A stretch of DNA of 64,000 nt from Enterovibrio norvegicus_B (GTDB lineage Bacteria; Pseudomonadota; Gammaproteobacteria; Enterobacterales; Vibrionaceae), in NCBI RefSeq assembly GCF_002876705.1, contig NZ_MDAG01000008.1, positions 1 through 64,000 of the forward strand, written 5' to 3'. Below, one piece after another: positions 32,979 through 41,675 of the stretch (positions are counted from its first letter, which is position 1; each line of letters starts with the position of its first letter). The notes under the pieces are model-generated. The model was not told the origin of the DNA and ran no database searches. It worked only from the letters and a program-made list of their open reading frames with translations. A program made the position numbers and the translations under genes.

Positions 32979-33001
32979 TTCTTAACATTCGTCACGCTAA
33001 T

Positions 33002-33037
33002 AAAAGCCCCGCATGCGAAAGCCTGCGGGGCTTTTTT
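33002..33037 (+). terminator. Rho-independent terminator of EF-G2
   Basis: A 12-bp stem (AAAAGCCCCGCA at 33002-33013 with its complement at 33024-33035) followed by T residues, 23 bases after the stop codon. Confidence 0.93.
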
Positions 33038-33070
33038 ATTGTGTGTTGTAAGTGAACTTCAGCATAATGT

Positions 33071-33110
33071 TTTCACACTTTCACACTTTCACACTTTCAC
33101 ACTTTCACAC
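33071..33110. repeat. Five exact tandem copies of an 8-bp unit
   Basis: TTTCACAC is repeated five times without change across 40 bases, between the EF-G2 terminator and the 3' end of the DUF302 gene. It lies outside coding sequence, so length change would not shift any frame. It is useful as a strain-variable locus. Confidence 0.95.
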
Positions 33111-33168
33111 TGAGTCCGAGCAAGCAGACTCAGTATCCGTGTTTACGGCTGCGACGCGTATCCTGGTT

Positions 33169-33630
33169 TTACTTTGAATCTTGAGTTGCCTGTTTAGCGA
33201 GTGAAACCAATGCTTTCTCAACCTTATCGATTGGCAAGCCACATTCGGCAAGGTGGTGGCGTTCCACTAAGTAATCAGGGTTGTTGTACCCTAACCAAAC
33301 ATCACCGTCTTCATCTTCCCATATCAACGCTTTTTGCGGTAAATCGATCCCTGCAGTTTGGTTACACACCATCATTGGCGTGCCCACTTTCGGGTTTCCA
33401 AAAATTACCAATTGCGTAGGCCTAAGCGATAATCCAGCTTTCTTCGCCCCTTCACCATGATCGACGCGTGCCATCACCGTTAAGCCACGTACTTTCGCCG
33501 CTGCGATTAAACGATCAGTGGTCACAGGGACATCAAATTGGCTTTTCACTTGAACCATTCCTTGATGAGCAAGGGCCGGCAGCGCGATAAAAGTGGCTGC
33601 GAGTGCGATAATTCTCAGTTTTATTCCCAT
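33169..33630 (-). CDS. Periplasmic DUF302 domain protein
   Basis: 153 aa with a clear signal peptide (about 1-21, cut after ALA). The mature protein has VQVKSQFDVPVTTDRLIAAAKVRGLTVMARVDHGEGAKKAGL, LRPTQLVIFGNPKVGTPMM and ALIWEDEDGDVWLGYNNP, the standard DUF302 blocks. The fold is a small alpha/beta domain seen as a stand-alone periplasmic protein, or fused to redox or metal proteins; its role is unknown. A pair of Cys (CNQTAG, ECGLP) may form a disulfide. It is a single gene convergent with EF-G2. Confidence 0.88.
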   Translation of the reverse strand: MGIKLRIIALAATFIALPALAHQGMVQVKSQFDVPVTTDRLIAAAKVRGLTVMARVDHGEGAKKAGLSLRPTQLVIFGNPKVGTPMMVCNQTAGIDLPQKALIWEDEDGDVWLGYNNPDYLVERHHLAECGLPIDKVEKALVSLAKQATQDSK

Positions 33631-33867
33631 AACAAAGCCCTTTTAAATGTGGCGGATTAATAGCATGTGCTGAGTGAGCAAGACGTTAAAACCTTGCCGA
33701 AAGCTTCGGTGGTGAGTCACCTTTTGATAAACAGCACAAAAATTGGGCAAGATGTATGCCCTTATTTTAAGACTAGCAAAATAGTCAGGCTGTCACTGAA
33801 AAGCCCTTGGTAATAGGCAGATAGGAACGTTTGTCGCGTTATTGGCTATGGGCACTGTAATGCACAG

Positions 33868-34560
33868 TCACAGTACTAACTTGTAGCCAACACTGTAAAC
33901 CGATTGCACGGGGTCATCTTCTGGTGTCACGGCATTAAGCTTTTTTCTGAGCTTCTTGATGTGGCTATCGACGGTTCTTTCACTGACCACGCGGTGATCT
34001 TGATAGATGTTATCGATGAGTTGTTGGCGTGAAAAAATCCGGCCGGGTTCGCTGGCGAGCAGGTGGAGTAAATTGAATTCGATGGCGGTGAGCGCGATTT
34101 TTGTGTCATGAAAACAGACGTCGTGGCGCGTTTCATCGAGGGTCAATACCGTTTGTGGAGAATCAAGAACACCGCTTGTTTGAGCGTTGTTGTTCGCCGT
34201 TGGCTGCACTCGTCTAAGCACTGTTTTGACTCTGGCCACCACTTCTCTTGGAGAAAAAGGCTTACAGATATAGTCGTCTGCTCCCAGTTCTAATCCAAGC
34301 AATCGATCAATTTCTTCCACGCGAGCCGTTACAATAATGATAGGGACGTTTGAAAAGGTGCGGATTTCTTTGCAGAGCGTTAGGCCGTCTATAACAGGCA
34401 ACATGAGATCCATTAAGATGAGGTCAGGGTTATTCTCTTCTACCCATGGTATGACGTTCGAGCCGTCATACCGTTGCGTGACTTGATAGTTTGATTGAAC
34501 CAGATAATCGGCGATTAACTGAGAAATTTTAGGTTCATCTTCGACGATCAATATGTGCAT
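33868..34560 (-). CDS. OmpR-family response regulator, BaeR-like
   Basis: 230 aa. Receiver: EDEP acidic pair near 7-9, Asp51 in LILMDLMLPVIDG, and the Lys of YICKPFSPREVVARVK. The winged helix (about 140-228) has ALTAIEFNLLHLLASEPGRIFSRQQL and RTVDSHIKKLRKKL. The CKPFSPREVVARV wording is close to BaeR and CpxR/AdeR. It begins immediately before the kinase stop (start codon at 34560, kinase stop at 34561-34563), so the kinase gene is first and the regulator second, in one transcript. The target is probably the divergent di-heme lipoprotein gene. Confidence 0.9.
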   Translation of the reverse strand: MHILIVEDEPKISQLIADYLVQSNYQVTQRYDGSNVIPWVEENNPDLILMDLMLPVIDGLTLCKEIRTFSNVPIIIVTARVEEIDRLLGLELGADDYICKPFSPREVVARVKTVLRRVQPTANNNAQTSGVLDSPQTVLTLDETRHDVCFHDTKIALTAIEFNLLHLLASEPGRIFSRQQLIDNIYQDHRVVSERTVDSHIKKLRKKLNAVTPEDDPVQSVYSVGYKLVL

Positions 34561-36114
34561 TTACGCCTTCCCTTGCGATGCAGTTTCGTCAGCTTTTTTG
34601 GATGGACTTGCTACTTCCAATGTCATGGTCACACGTAATCCACCTTTGTTTGAACGCTGCGCGGCAATCGTGCCATTGTGCGCGTCGACAATTTTCTTAA
34701 CGATGGCGAGTCCTAAGCCCGCACCGCCTGTTTTTCTGTTTCTCGAAGTTTCAACACGGTAGAGCTTTTCAAACAATCTCGGTAACGCGTCATCGGGAAC
34801 AGAAGGTGCGGTGTCATCAATGATCAGTATGACGCTTGATGCTTCGCACCTTAAGGTGACGACGATTTCCCCTGGCGCATCGGTGTACTTCTCGCTGTTC
34901 TTTAGAAGGTTTTCCATTAGCTGCTGCAATCGGGTTTCATCTCCCATGACATAGACCGGCGTTGAACAAAAAGACGTGCTCAATGAGATCCCTTTGTCCG
35001 CGGCAATAGGGCGGTAGCGTGCCACGGTGTCCGCCGCCAAGTTGCCGAAATTGCACAGCGTCATGTTGTACCGAAATGCACCGATATCAGCATTCGACAG
35101 CGTGTAGAGATCTTCGATGAGTGTTTGAAGGTGTGCGATTTCCTCTTCAATGGAAGCGAGGGTGTTTTTATTGGCTGGACGAATCCCGTCGATGATGGCC
35201 TCAAACTCGCCTTTTATGATGGAAAGCGGCGTGCGCAGCTCGTGTGCGGTATTGGCAAACCATTCTCCTCTGGCTTTTTCATTCGCATCTAACGTGGTTG
35301 CCAACGTATTGATGTCCAGTGCTAACTGCCCAATTTCGTCGGTGCTTTCAACCGCTGTTCGCGTTTGGTATTCGCCTTTAACGAGGCGTTTGGTGGTGGC
35401 CGCGATGCGGTTTATGGGTGATGTGAAAACACGAGAGAAGAAAAATGCGGGTACAGCGCCAAGAATGAGGGCGATGGAGGCGAGAAGCAGGAACGCATGC
35501 TTTTGGCTTTCAACAAACGCAATATCATATGATGCTTCGGGCACCTTAGAGGGTGGCCAAGCAATGTAGCCCACAACGGTGTTTCCAACCTTGATCGGCA
35601 AGGTATCGAAATCTTTCTTATACGGGCCAATAACAGGGATTAAATCATCAGCCAGCAAACTGATACGCATGCCGTTCTTAGGATTACTTCCGCGTCTATT
35701 GTGCGGATCATCGCCCATCCGGGGTGGTGGATGGCCCTGTTCTGGCGGCGGGTGGCCTGCATTTCTCTCAGGCGGTGGGCGTCTTGGCGGCGGTCGATGA
35801 GGTTTTGGTGGTTCAAATAATGCTTCGAGTTCCCACTCACTTAAGTGTGATTGGGTGACTGTTTCTGTCCTTTGGGAGAGTGTAAGCAGTTTACGCCAAT
35901 AGAATGGTTCGCTGCGAAGCTGAGAAAAATCCCCCTTCCATTGATGGAAGTTGGCGAGATTGTCAGTGAGTGTTTTATATGTCGCGGCTTCTCGTTGGTT
36001 AATGTAACGGATCATGCCATTGTCAAAACTCCACTGTACGGCCCCGTACAAAAGTACCAGCACCATACCAAGCGTGATTAAGAAACTGAACCATAACCGA
36101 ATGAAAAGTGACAT
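34561..36114 (-). CDS. BaeS-like sensor kinase with Pro/His-rich periplasmic insert
   Basis: 517 aa. TM1 at about 8-28 and TM2 at about 206-228 enclose a periplasmic domain that contains, at about 101-146, a Pro-rich stretch with repeated PPP, several His and many Arg (KPHRPPPRRPPPERN, then GHPPPEQGHPPPRMG). HAMP follows at about 229-282 (SPINRIAATTKRLVKGEYQ), then the H-box NTAHELRTPLSII with His291, N-box LMENLLKNSEKYT, and GGAGLGLAIVKKIVDAHNG. His and Pro repeats in a sensor could bind metal or polyanion (inference). It is co-transcribed with the BaeR-like regulator and divergent from a di-heme peroxidase-family lipoprotein. Confidence 0.9.
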   Translation of the reverse strand: MSLFIRLWFSFLITLGMVLVLLYGAVQWSFDNGMIRYINQREAATYKTLTDNLANFHQWKGDFSQLRSEPFYWRKLLTLSQRTETVTQSHLSEWELEALFEPPKPHRPPPRRPPPERNAGHPPPEQGHPPPRMGDDPHNRRGSNPKNGMRISLLADDLIPVIGPYKKDFDTLPIKVGNTVVGYIAWPPSKVPEASYDIAFVESQKHAFLLLASIALILGAVPAFFFSRVFTSPINRIAATTKRLVKGEYQTRTAVESTDEIGQLALDINTLATTLDANEKARGEWFANTAHELRTPLSIIKGEFEAIIDGIRPANKNTLASIEEEIAHLQTLIEDLYTLSNADIGAFRYNMTLCNFGNLAADTVARYRPIAADKGISLSTSFCSTPVYVMGDETRLQQLMENLLKNSEKYTDAPGEIVVTLRCEASSVILIIDDTAPSVPDDALPRLFEKLYRVETSRNRKTGGAGLGLAIVKKIVDAHNGTIAAQRSNKGGLRVTMTLEVASPSKKADETASQGKA

Positions 36115-36272
36115 GAAAACTCCAGAGGTTTGTCGTTACAAGAGTATATCCTCCTCAACCTGACGGCGAACACGGAATGGATAAGTTGCACATTTGTTTC
36201 ACATTTCGCGGGCTACATATCTTTAAAATCGACCTAGGCTAAGAAAGCGCCATATCGAGTTTCGGGGAAATT

Positions 36273-37817
36273 ATGTGCAATACGGATAAGAAAAAAAATA
36301 CCAAATGGATGCTGGTTTTCGGCTTATCTGTCGGCGTGTCTATTGGATTACAGGGCTGTGGCGGCGGAGGGGATGGCGACAATGCCAACATCACCTTGAC
36401 GGAAGAACAGACAGCGCTGAATGCCATTATTGAACGTTTAAATTTGGCGGTCAGCCCAACAGCAGGGCGAACAATTCCTGATATCAATGATCCGTTGGCA
36501 ACTCTCGGTCGAAAGTTGTTTTTCAGTGAAAGTTTGAGTGGCGATCTGGATGTTGCCTGTGCAAGTTGTCATCACCCTATGTTGGGTGGCGCAGATGCGC
36601 TCAGCCTTCCCGTCGGTGTTAATGCAACGCAACCTCAAGTACTTGGCGAGGGGCGTGTCGACGGCGATAATTTGCCAGATGTACCAAGAAACAGCCCGAC
36701 CATTTTTAACATGGCACTTTGGGATACCGGTTTGTTCTGGGACTCCCGTGTTGAGAGCTCAGGGAAAGAGGCAGGGCAGAATGGGGCGGGTTCAACCATC
36801 AGTACCCCCGATTCTGGTTTTGGCATTGCTGATGCTAATGCAGGTGACAATCTTGTGGTTGCACAAGCGCGTTTCCCTGTGACATCAGAAGAAGAAATGA
36901 AAGACACAACGTTCGAAAATGGATCAAGCAATGACACCATTCGGGGCCATTTGGCTGCGCGTGTTGGTGACTATGGTGCAGGTGTGGGGGAGTTGGCGAC
37001 AAACCAATGGCTTGCTGCATTCCAAACGGGGTTTAACAGTTCAGCGGATGCAATCACGCTAATCACCTACGACAATATTGCGACAGCCCTCGCCGAATAC
37101 CAACGTTCGATGGTGTTTGTGAACTCCCCTTGGCAAAACTACCTTGATGGTGATACTACGGCTTTAACCGATCAACAGGTTGAAGGGGCGTTGTTGTTTT
37201 TCACTGATACAGCCCAAGGTGGCGCGGGGTGTGTAAATTGCCACAGTGGAAGCCTGTTCAGTGATGGTTTACATCACACCGTTGGTTTTCCGCAAATTGG
37301 GCCGGGGAAAAATTCAGGTAACGATGATGATTTTGGGCGCGAGTTAATTTCAGGTGATACTGATGATCGATATCGCTTCCGCACCCCATCGCTTCTCAAC
37401 ATTGCAGTGACGGCACCTTATGGACATGCAGGGGCTTATGGCAGTCTGGATAGGGTGTTGCGTCACTACAACAATCCACGAAACACCGTGAATAATTACT
37501 TTAATGATGATCGACTGTGCGATTTAGAACAGTTCGAGAACGTGAGTGGCTGCAATAGCCTCTACAACAGTGCACGTTCGCACTCGATGGATGCCATTTC
37601 AAAACTGGAAGATGAACAAGATGATGGCACGTCACAACTGGATAACGTCAACATCAATGGGAATGAACGTGATCAGCTTGAAGCATTCTTGAATGCGTTG
37701 ACGGACCCTTGCGTGCTTGATCGTTCCTGCATGATTGATTGGATTGCTGATGAAGTGGATGACAACCCGGATGATCAGGTGCTTATCGCGACAGACGAGT
37801 TTGGCGTGCCGCTGTAA
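36273..37817 (+). CDS. Di-heme cytochrome c peroxidase/MauG-family lipoprotein
   Basis: 514 aa. A lipoprotein signal ends in LQGC (Cys29), followed by a Gly-rich linker (GGGGDGDN). Heme 1 binds CASCH at 96-100 and heme 2 CVNCH at about 320-324. LGRKLFFSESLSGDLDVACASCHHP, RFRTPSLLNIAVTAPYGHAGAYGSLDRVLRHYNNP and a C-terminal DQLEAFLNAL segment are typical of bacterial CcpA/MauG proteins. Whether it removes peroxide or modifies a protein or small molecule cannot be told. The protein contains extra inserts compared with about 320-residue CcpA. It would face the periplasm on a lipid anchor. It is divergent from the BaeSR-like system, which may control it. Confidence 0.88.
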   Translation: MCNTDKKKNTKWMLVFGLSVGVSIGLQGCGGGGDGDNANITLTEEQTALNAIIERLNLAVSPTAGRTIPDINDPLATLGRKLFFSESLSGDLDVACASCHHPMLGGADALSLPVGVNATQPQVLGEGRVDGDNLPDVPRNSPTIFNMALWDTGLFWDSRVESSGKEAGQNGAGSTISTPDSGFGIADANAGDNLVVAQARFPVTSEEEMKDTTFENGSSNDTIRGHLAARVGDYGAGVGELATNQWLAAFQTGFNSSADAITLITYDNIATALAEYQRSMVFVNSPWQNYLDGDTTALTDQQVEGALLFFTDTAQGGAGCVNCHSGSLFSDGLHHTVGFPQIGPGKNSGNDDDFGRELISGDTDDRYRFRTPSLLNIAVTAPYGHAGAYGSLDRVLRHYNNPRNTVNNYFNDDRLCDLEQFENVSGCNSLYNSARSHSMDAISKLEDEQDDGTSQLDNVNINGNERDQLEAFLNALTDPCVLDRSCMIDWIADEVDDNPDDQVLIATDEFGVPL

Positions 37818-37868
37818 ACCAAACTCAAAGAATCGTTACCTTAAGCGTTACCCTCCCAAACGATGAAG

Positions 37869-37918
37869 AAAAAACCGATGTAAGTGCGACTAGAAAAGAC
37901 GTGCCTACATCGGTTTTT
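37869..37918. terminator. Bidirectional terminator-like hairpin
   Basis: AAAACCGATGTA near 37871-37882 pairs with TACATCGGTTTT at 37906-37917; A-rich and T-rich ends flank it between convergent genes. The loop is about 23 bases. Confidence 0.8.
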
Positions 37919-37934
37919 CATGTCGTTTGAAAAT

Positions 37935-40838
37935 CTATTTCGAGATATTTTCTAACAGAGAAGGAAATCCCCAACCGTCCTCACCCACTTTTACTGGCTT
38001 ACCAGACAGGTATTCATACAGCGTTGGTGCAAGCGAACCATTCACTGCCGTCGGTATGCGTTTGTCATTGGTGACAGGTGTGCCCCAAAACCCGATAAAG
38101 GCATCTTTCTCGTGGAAATGCTCGCCAGCATGACGGCCCGGCACTTTGGTGTTATAGCCCACACCCATGGCAGGGAACAAGTTGATGGAGCCTGCGCGGT
38201 CTTCGTCATACAAGTGTGATAGCTGATTCACGCTATCTGGACGAGGCGTCAGTCTTGTTAGCTGTTGCCATGTGCTTTCATCACACCAAGTCTGTGGGTT
38301 GGCGGCGTCTGCTTTGTTCATACATTGGTCGAGCAATGCCGATTTTTCCTGCTGTTCTGATTCGCTCAGCACTGCTGCGTAAGGGTTGCTCTCATACAGA
38401 TTCAATAGCACGGGTGTTTGGCCGTTTTTGGCATGATACAAAGCACGGTCGCCTTGGCGAGTAATGAACTCATCATGGCGAACGCCACCTTTTACTGCCA
38501 CTAAGCGCAAAGTACACGCCGATAGGCTGCAATCTTGTTCACGCACTGCGAGGTAATCCAAACTGTCACCAAGGCGTGAAGCGGTTTCGTGCACCATGTC
38601 TATCGCAGGGTCATCTTTCCCTACGGACAAGGGTTTCCAGAAGGTTAATTCGCGATAGAGAGGCTGTGTTTCCCACCCGCGCTTACTGTTAAACAGATCC
38701 ATCATGTAATTGCCGCCCGCCGTGGATGCCACAATTACATCAATCCCTTTGTTGCTGGGATAATCAAAATTATGCGTGATTTTGGGGCCTTCACCTTCGT
38801 CAGACGAGATCTTGCGAATACGCAAAGACAGGTCGTACTCCGACTCTATGCCTTCAAACACTTCTTTTTCTGGGCTGACAATATGATAGATAGGTGACAA
38901 GCCATGATCCCCCGCCATCCCCCACAGTACCTTGTCGTACACCCCTGCTTTACGGTACACCGCTTCCATTTCTCCGAGCCAAAAATCTAAGCGATTGAGT
39001 TCGCCCGTTGGCGCAAGGATTTCATCCGCAAAGGGGCCAGTAAAGTGAGCGAAATGGTCAGCCCAAGGGTTATAGGCCAACACAAAATCAGGCAGTCCTT
39101 TTTGGGAGAGTTTGGCGTAATCTTCCAGATTGTCTTTAATGGTCAAGCGCTTGGTGGTGCGTGTGAGCGGTGTCCACCATGTGATGTTCTGATAGGCCTG
39201 AATGTCTTTTATTAAGCCTTCGCGCATTGCGTGAAGGGAGACTTCTATCTCGCCGCGCTTACGCAAATCTTTTAAGCAGCGCTGTTCACCAAAATCACGG
39301 ATCGCCTCGCCGAGACCAAGGTTGATCAGAGGATCGTAACTGGACTGCGCATACCAATCATATTGGGCGTTGCAGTTGAGCGTGACGAGAGGGACGAGCC
39401 TTTCAAATTGGGTTTTTGCACCATTACCGTTAAACAGAGGGTCGAGTTGAATGGCGTCATTGCCAAAAAAGTAATAGGCGCGGTCTTGTTGGCGATCGAC
39501 GAAGTGGAAGTTCGGGATCCCTGTACCACCTTTACCCGCCACGTTTGCACCGGTTTTGATGATAGGCAAGTTGCGCACGCTGATGGTGGGTGTGGTAGAA
39601 ACACCGTATTCCACAATGCCTTTCGCGCCCTCTTGATAAAGCCTGCTGAAAAACGGCAAGTAGCGAGGGTCGGAATAAGGTGTTTCCGCAATCTCAAATA
39701 AGAAGGTGTTATCTGGCGTGTGGTCAGTCTGAGTGACTTCGACGCCTTTTGGTGCGAAGCCTTCGATGTTTTGTTCATCCCGCTTCACTTGCTGCAAGAA
39801 AGGTGAAGGTTGTTGACTGACCAAGCCTTGAATCAGACCTTGTTGCAAACCATCGACCGTCATTTGAACAGCAAAAGGGCGTGTGTTTTGATGGCTGAGA
39901 TAGGTGAATAAGGCATCAGGGTCATCATCCAACGCGTCTTGCATCCATTGGTCAAGTGCATCGATTTTTGCGCCTTCAAGCAGGTACTGGCGATAGCCTT
40001 TCAACACATTGAGTCGGACAAAATCAACCAAGCTAATGGTAATGGCTTGGGCGCGATTGTTCTCTTTGGTTTGATTTTCTGGCTTGGCGTCATCAATGAT
40101 GCCAAGAATGGCGGCCTTCATGTCGCCTTCTTCAAGGCTTTCACTGTACTTCGTCAGCATGTTAATCAGCACTTGCTGGACTGTAGCGACAGTTTCCATG
40201 TCGGCTTTGCTGTCAGTGAGATATTGATATTGGTCTGGAAGTTCATCGCCATAAAGCAGTTTGTCTTTGCCGAACAGGGCATCGTACAGCGTGACTAGCG
40301 CAGCAATAAATTGGCGATTCAGCAGGGCTTCTTCTTCCGTTTTCGGACCATGACTGCTGGATTTAGCTTCGACTTTTTTCTCTTTGAGTGAAAACAGCGA
40401 ATGCTGCCATTGCGCCAGTTCTGCGTCGCTGAACGTGTCCAGTAAATGCTGTTTGAAGATATCTTCATTGACCACTTCACCCGTGTAGCGATCGTAAAAG
40501 CCATAGAGTAAGTGCCCGAGCTGAATCGCGTATTTCGGATTAGACAATTGAGCAATGACCCTGGCTTTTATGTTCGCATCGAGAGGTAAGGTCAATACCA
40601 GCGCATCAAGGGTGACACCACCCACTGTAAACAGTGCAATGTCACGGCTGGTGGCCGCACTGACATTCATGGATTCATAGATCCCAGAGAACACCAATTG
40701 GCTGCTGTTGTAGATGGTGCCGACGACAGGCGTACTGCCGAGATCGGGCTGGGCATTCGCAAAAACAGAGAAAGGAGAGAGGGTCAGCGCGAAAGAGACT
40801 GCCGCTGCACAGCGTTTTAACGATTGGATGCGCGTCAT
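37935..40838 (-). CDS. Very large exported alkaline-phosphatase-superfamily phosphodiesterase
   Basis: 967 aa with a signal peptide (about 1-28, ending VFANA). The first 300 or so residues are helical and rich in Asp/Glu/Lys with no recognised domain. The catalytic part is of the type I phosphodiesterase/nucleotide pyrophosphatase kind. VDGLQQGL (metal Asp) precedes STTPTISVRNLPIIKTG (probable Thr/Ser nucleophile), then DHFAHFTGP, GMAGDHGLSPIYH (Asp-His pair) and, far downstream, GRHAGEHFHEKDAFIGFWG for the last metal ligands. These would hold two metals as in NPPs. Length is roughly twice that of a simple NPP. Substrate unknown; periplasmic phosphodiester or nucleotide scavenging is likely. 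It is monocistronic. Confidence 0.8.
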   Translation of the reverse strand: MTRIQSLKRCAAAVSFALTLSPFSVFANAQPDLGSTPVVGTIYNSSQLVFSGIYESMNVSAATSRDIALFTVGGVTLDALVLTLPLDANIKARVIAQLSNPKYAIQLGHLLYGFYDRYTGEVVNEDIFKQHLLDTFSDAELAQWQHSLFSLKEKKVEAKSSSHGPKTEEEALLNRQFIAALVTLYDALFGKDKLLYGDELPDQYQYLTDSKADMETVATVQQVLINMLTKYSESLEEGDMKAAILGIIDDAKPENQTKENNRAQAITISLVDFVRLNVLKGYRQYLLEGAKIDALDQWMQDALDDDPDALFTYLSHQNTRPFAVQMTVDGLQQGLIQGLVSQQPSPFLQQVKRDEQNIEGFAPKGVEVTQTDHTPDNTFLFEIAETPYSDPRYLPFFSRLYQEGAKGIVEYGVSTTPTISVRNLPIIKTGANVAGKGGTGIPNFHFVDRQQDRAYYFFGNDAIQLDPLFNGNGAKTQFERLVPLVTLNCNAQYDWYAQSSYDPLINLGLGEAIRDFGEQRCLKDLRKRGEIEVSLHAMREGLIKDIQAYQNITWWTPLTRTTKRLTIKDNLEDYAKLSQKGLPDFVLAYNPWADHFAHFTGPFADEILAPTGELNRLDFWLGEMEAVYRKAGVYDKVLWGMAGDHGLSPIYHIVSPEKEVFEGIESEYDLSLRIRKISSDEGEGPKITHNFDYPSNKGIDVIVASTAGGNYMMDLFNSKRGWETQPLYRELTFWKPLSVGKDDPAIDMVHETASRLGDSLDYLAVREQDCSLSACTLRLVAVKGGVRHDEFITRQGDRALYHAKNGQTPVLLNLYESNPYAAVLSESEQQEKSALLDQCMNKADAANPQTWCDESTWQQLTRLTPRPDSVNQLSHLYDEDRAGSINLFPAMGVGYNTKVPGRHAGEHFHEKDAFIGFWGTPVTNDKRIPTAVNGSLAPTLYEYLSGKPVKVGEDGWGFPSLLENISK

Positions 40839-41004
40839 GAGCTTAATACATTGTCATTGAGTATGACATAGAGCTTACTAAAGATATCAGATTGTTATAA
40901 AGGGAGGCGGTGCAGTTTTGCGCAGTTGCTCCGCCCACAAGTGAGAACAAAACTCAGATTTCGCTATCGACGACAGTTAATTGCTGCCAGCTACCTATCG
41001 TAAA

Positions 41005-41661
41005 TTATTCGCCGTAGAAAGTGGCGAGATAATCAAGGACGCGTTCATGCTCCTCGTCTTCAAGTTCATCCATGCCTTGTTCATCGACCATCCATTCCAA
41101 GGTTTCGTCCCAACTATCGCGACTGAGCCCTTGTTGCACAACCAGATGTAGCGAATGACACACAGAACAGGTAGAGGCAACGAGCGCCATGTTTTCATCC
41201 GGCGTGAGAATGCCTTCCCCCAATGCTTTCACAGGCATCGCTTCATCACTGCTTTGCCAATTTGGCGGCGTCGGATTTTTTGTGGCGAGCCACGCAATGA
41301 TGGCTGCGCGAGCACCGGGATCTTTTACACCGGGATACGCCATGTTGGTGCCTGGTGCGAAATCTGTGGGTGACGTTAAAAAGGCATCAAGGGATTCCGC
41401 ATCCCATGTTTTCCCTTCAACACGGTTCGCTGAAAGGCCATCGCTGTAATTGAAGCCCGAAAACGCGGCGATTTCTCGATCCGCGAGTCCGTAAAGGGGA
41501 GGGCCCACAACCGCAATGCCATTAGGGTCTACCTGATGACAGGCTTTACACACGGCGGCTTGTTGTTCCCCTGCAGCAATCAAGGCATCATCTGCCGCGT
41601 TTGCTACGAGGGGAGAAAACAAGAAAGCAGCGCCGAACAACGACGCTGTGGTTGATTTCAT
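41005..41661 (-). CDS. Periplasmic diheme-type cytochrome c, partner of sulfite oxidase
   Basis: 218 aa from ATG 41661; an ATG at 41670 is three codons upstream. AGGTGG is at a good distance for 41661. A signal peptide (about 1-22, ending ANA) leads to a first heme site CKACH with VVGPPLYGLADREIAAF and the Met ligand in NMAYPGV, then a second site CSVCH near residue 157. The second half is shorter, with acidic residues (EWMVDEQGMDELEDEEHERV). It follows the molybdenum sulfite oxidase with only about 14 bases between stop and start, as in SorA-SorB pairs, so it likely accepts electrons from that enzyme. Only the first heme domain is of usual length. Confidence 0.85.
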   Translation of the reverse strand: MKSTTASLFGAAFLFSPLVANAADDALIAAGEQQAAVCKACHQVDPNGIAVVGPPLYGLADREIAAFSGFNYSDGLSANRVEGKTWDAESLDAFLTSPTDFAPGTNMAYPGVKDPGARAAIIAWLATKNPTPPNWQSSDEAMPVKALGEGILTPDENMALVASTCSVCHSLHLVVQQGLSRDSWDETLEWMVDEQGMDELEDEEHERVLDYLATFYGE

Positions 41662-41675
41662 CAAAGCCATTCCAC

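Noticed and set aside
33071..33110. CRISPR-like array
   Set aside because: Units are 8 bp with no spacers; it is a simple tandem repeat.
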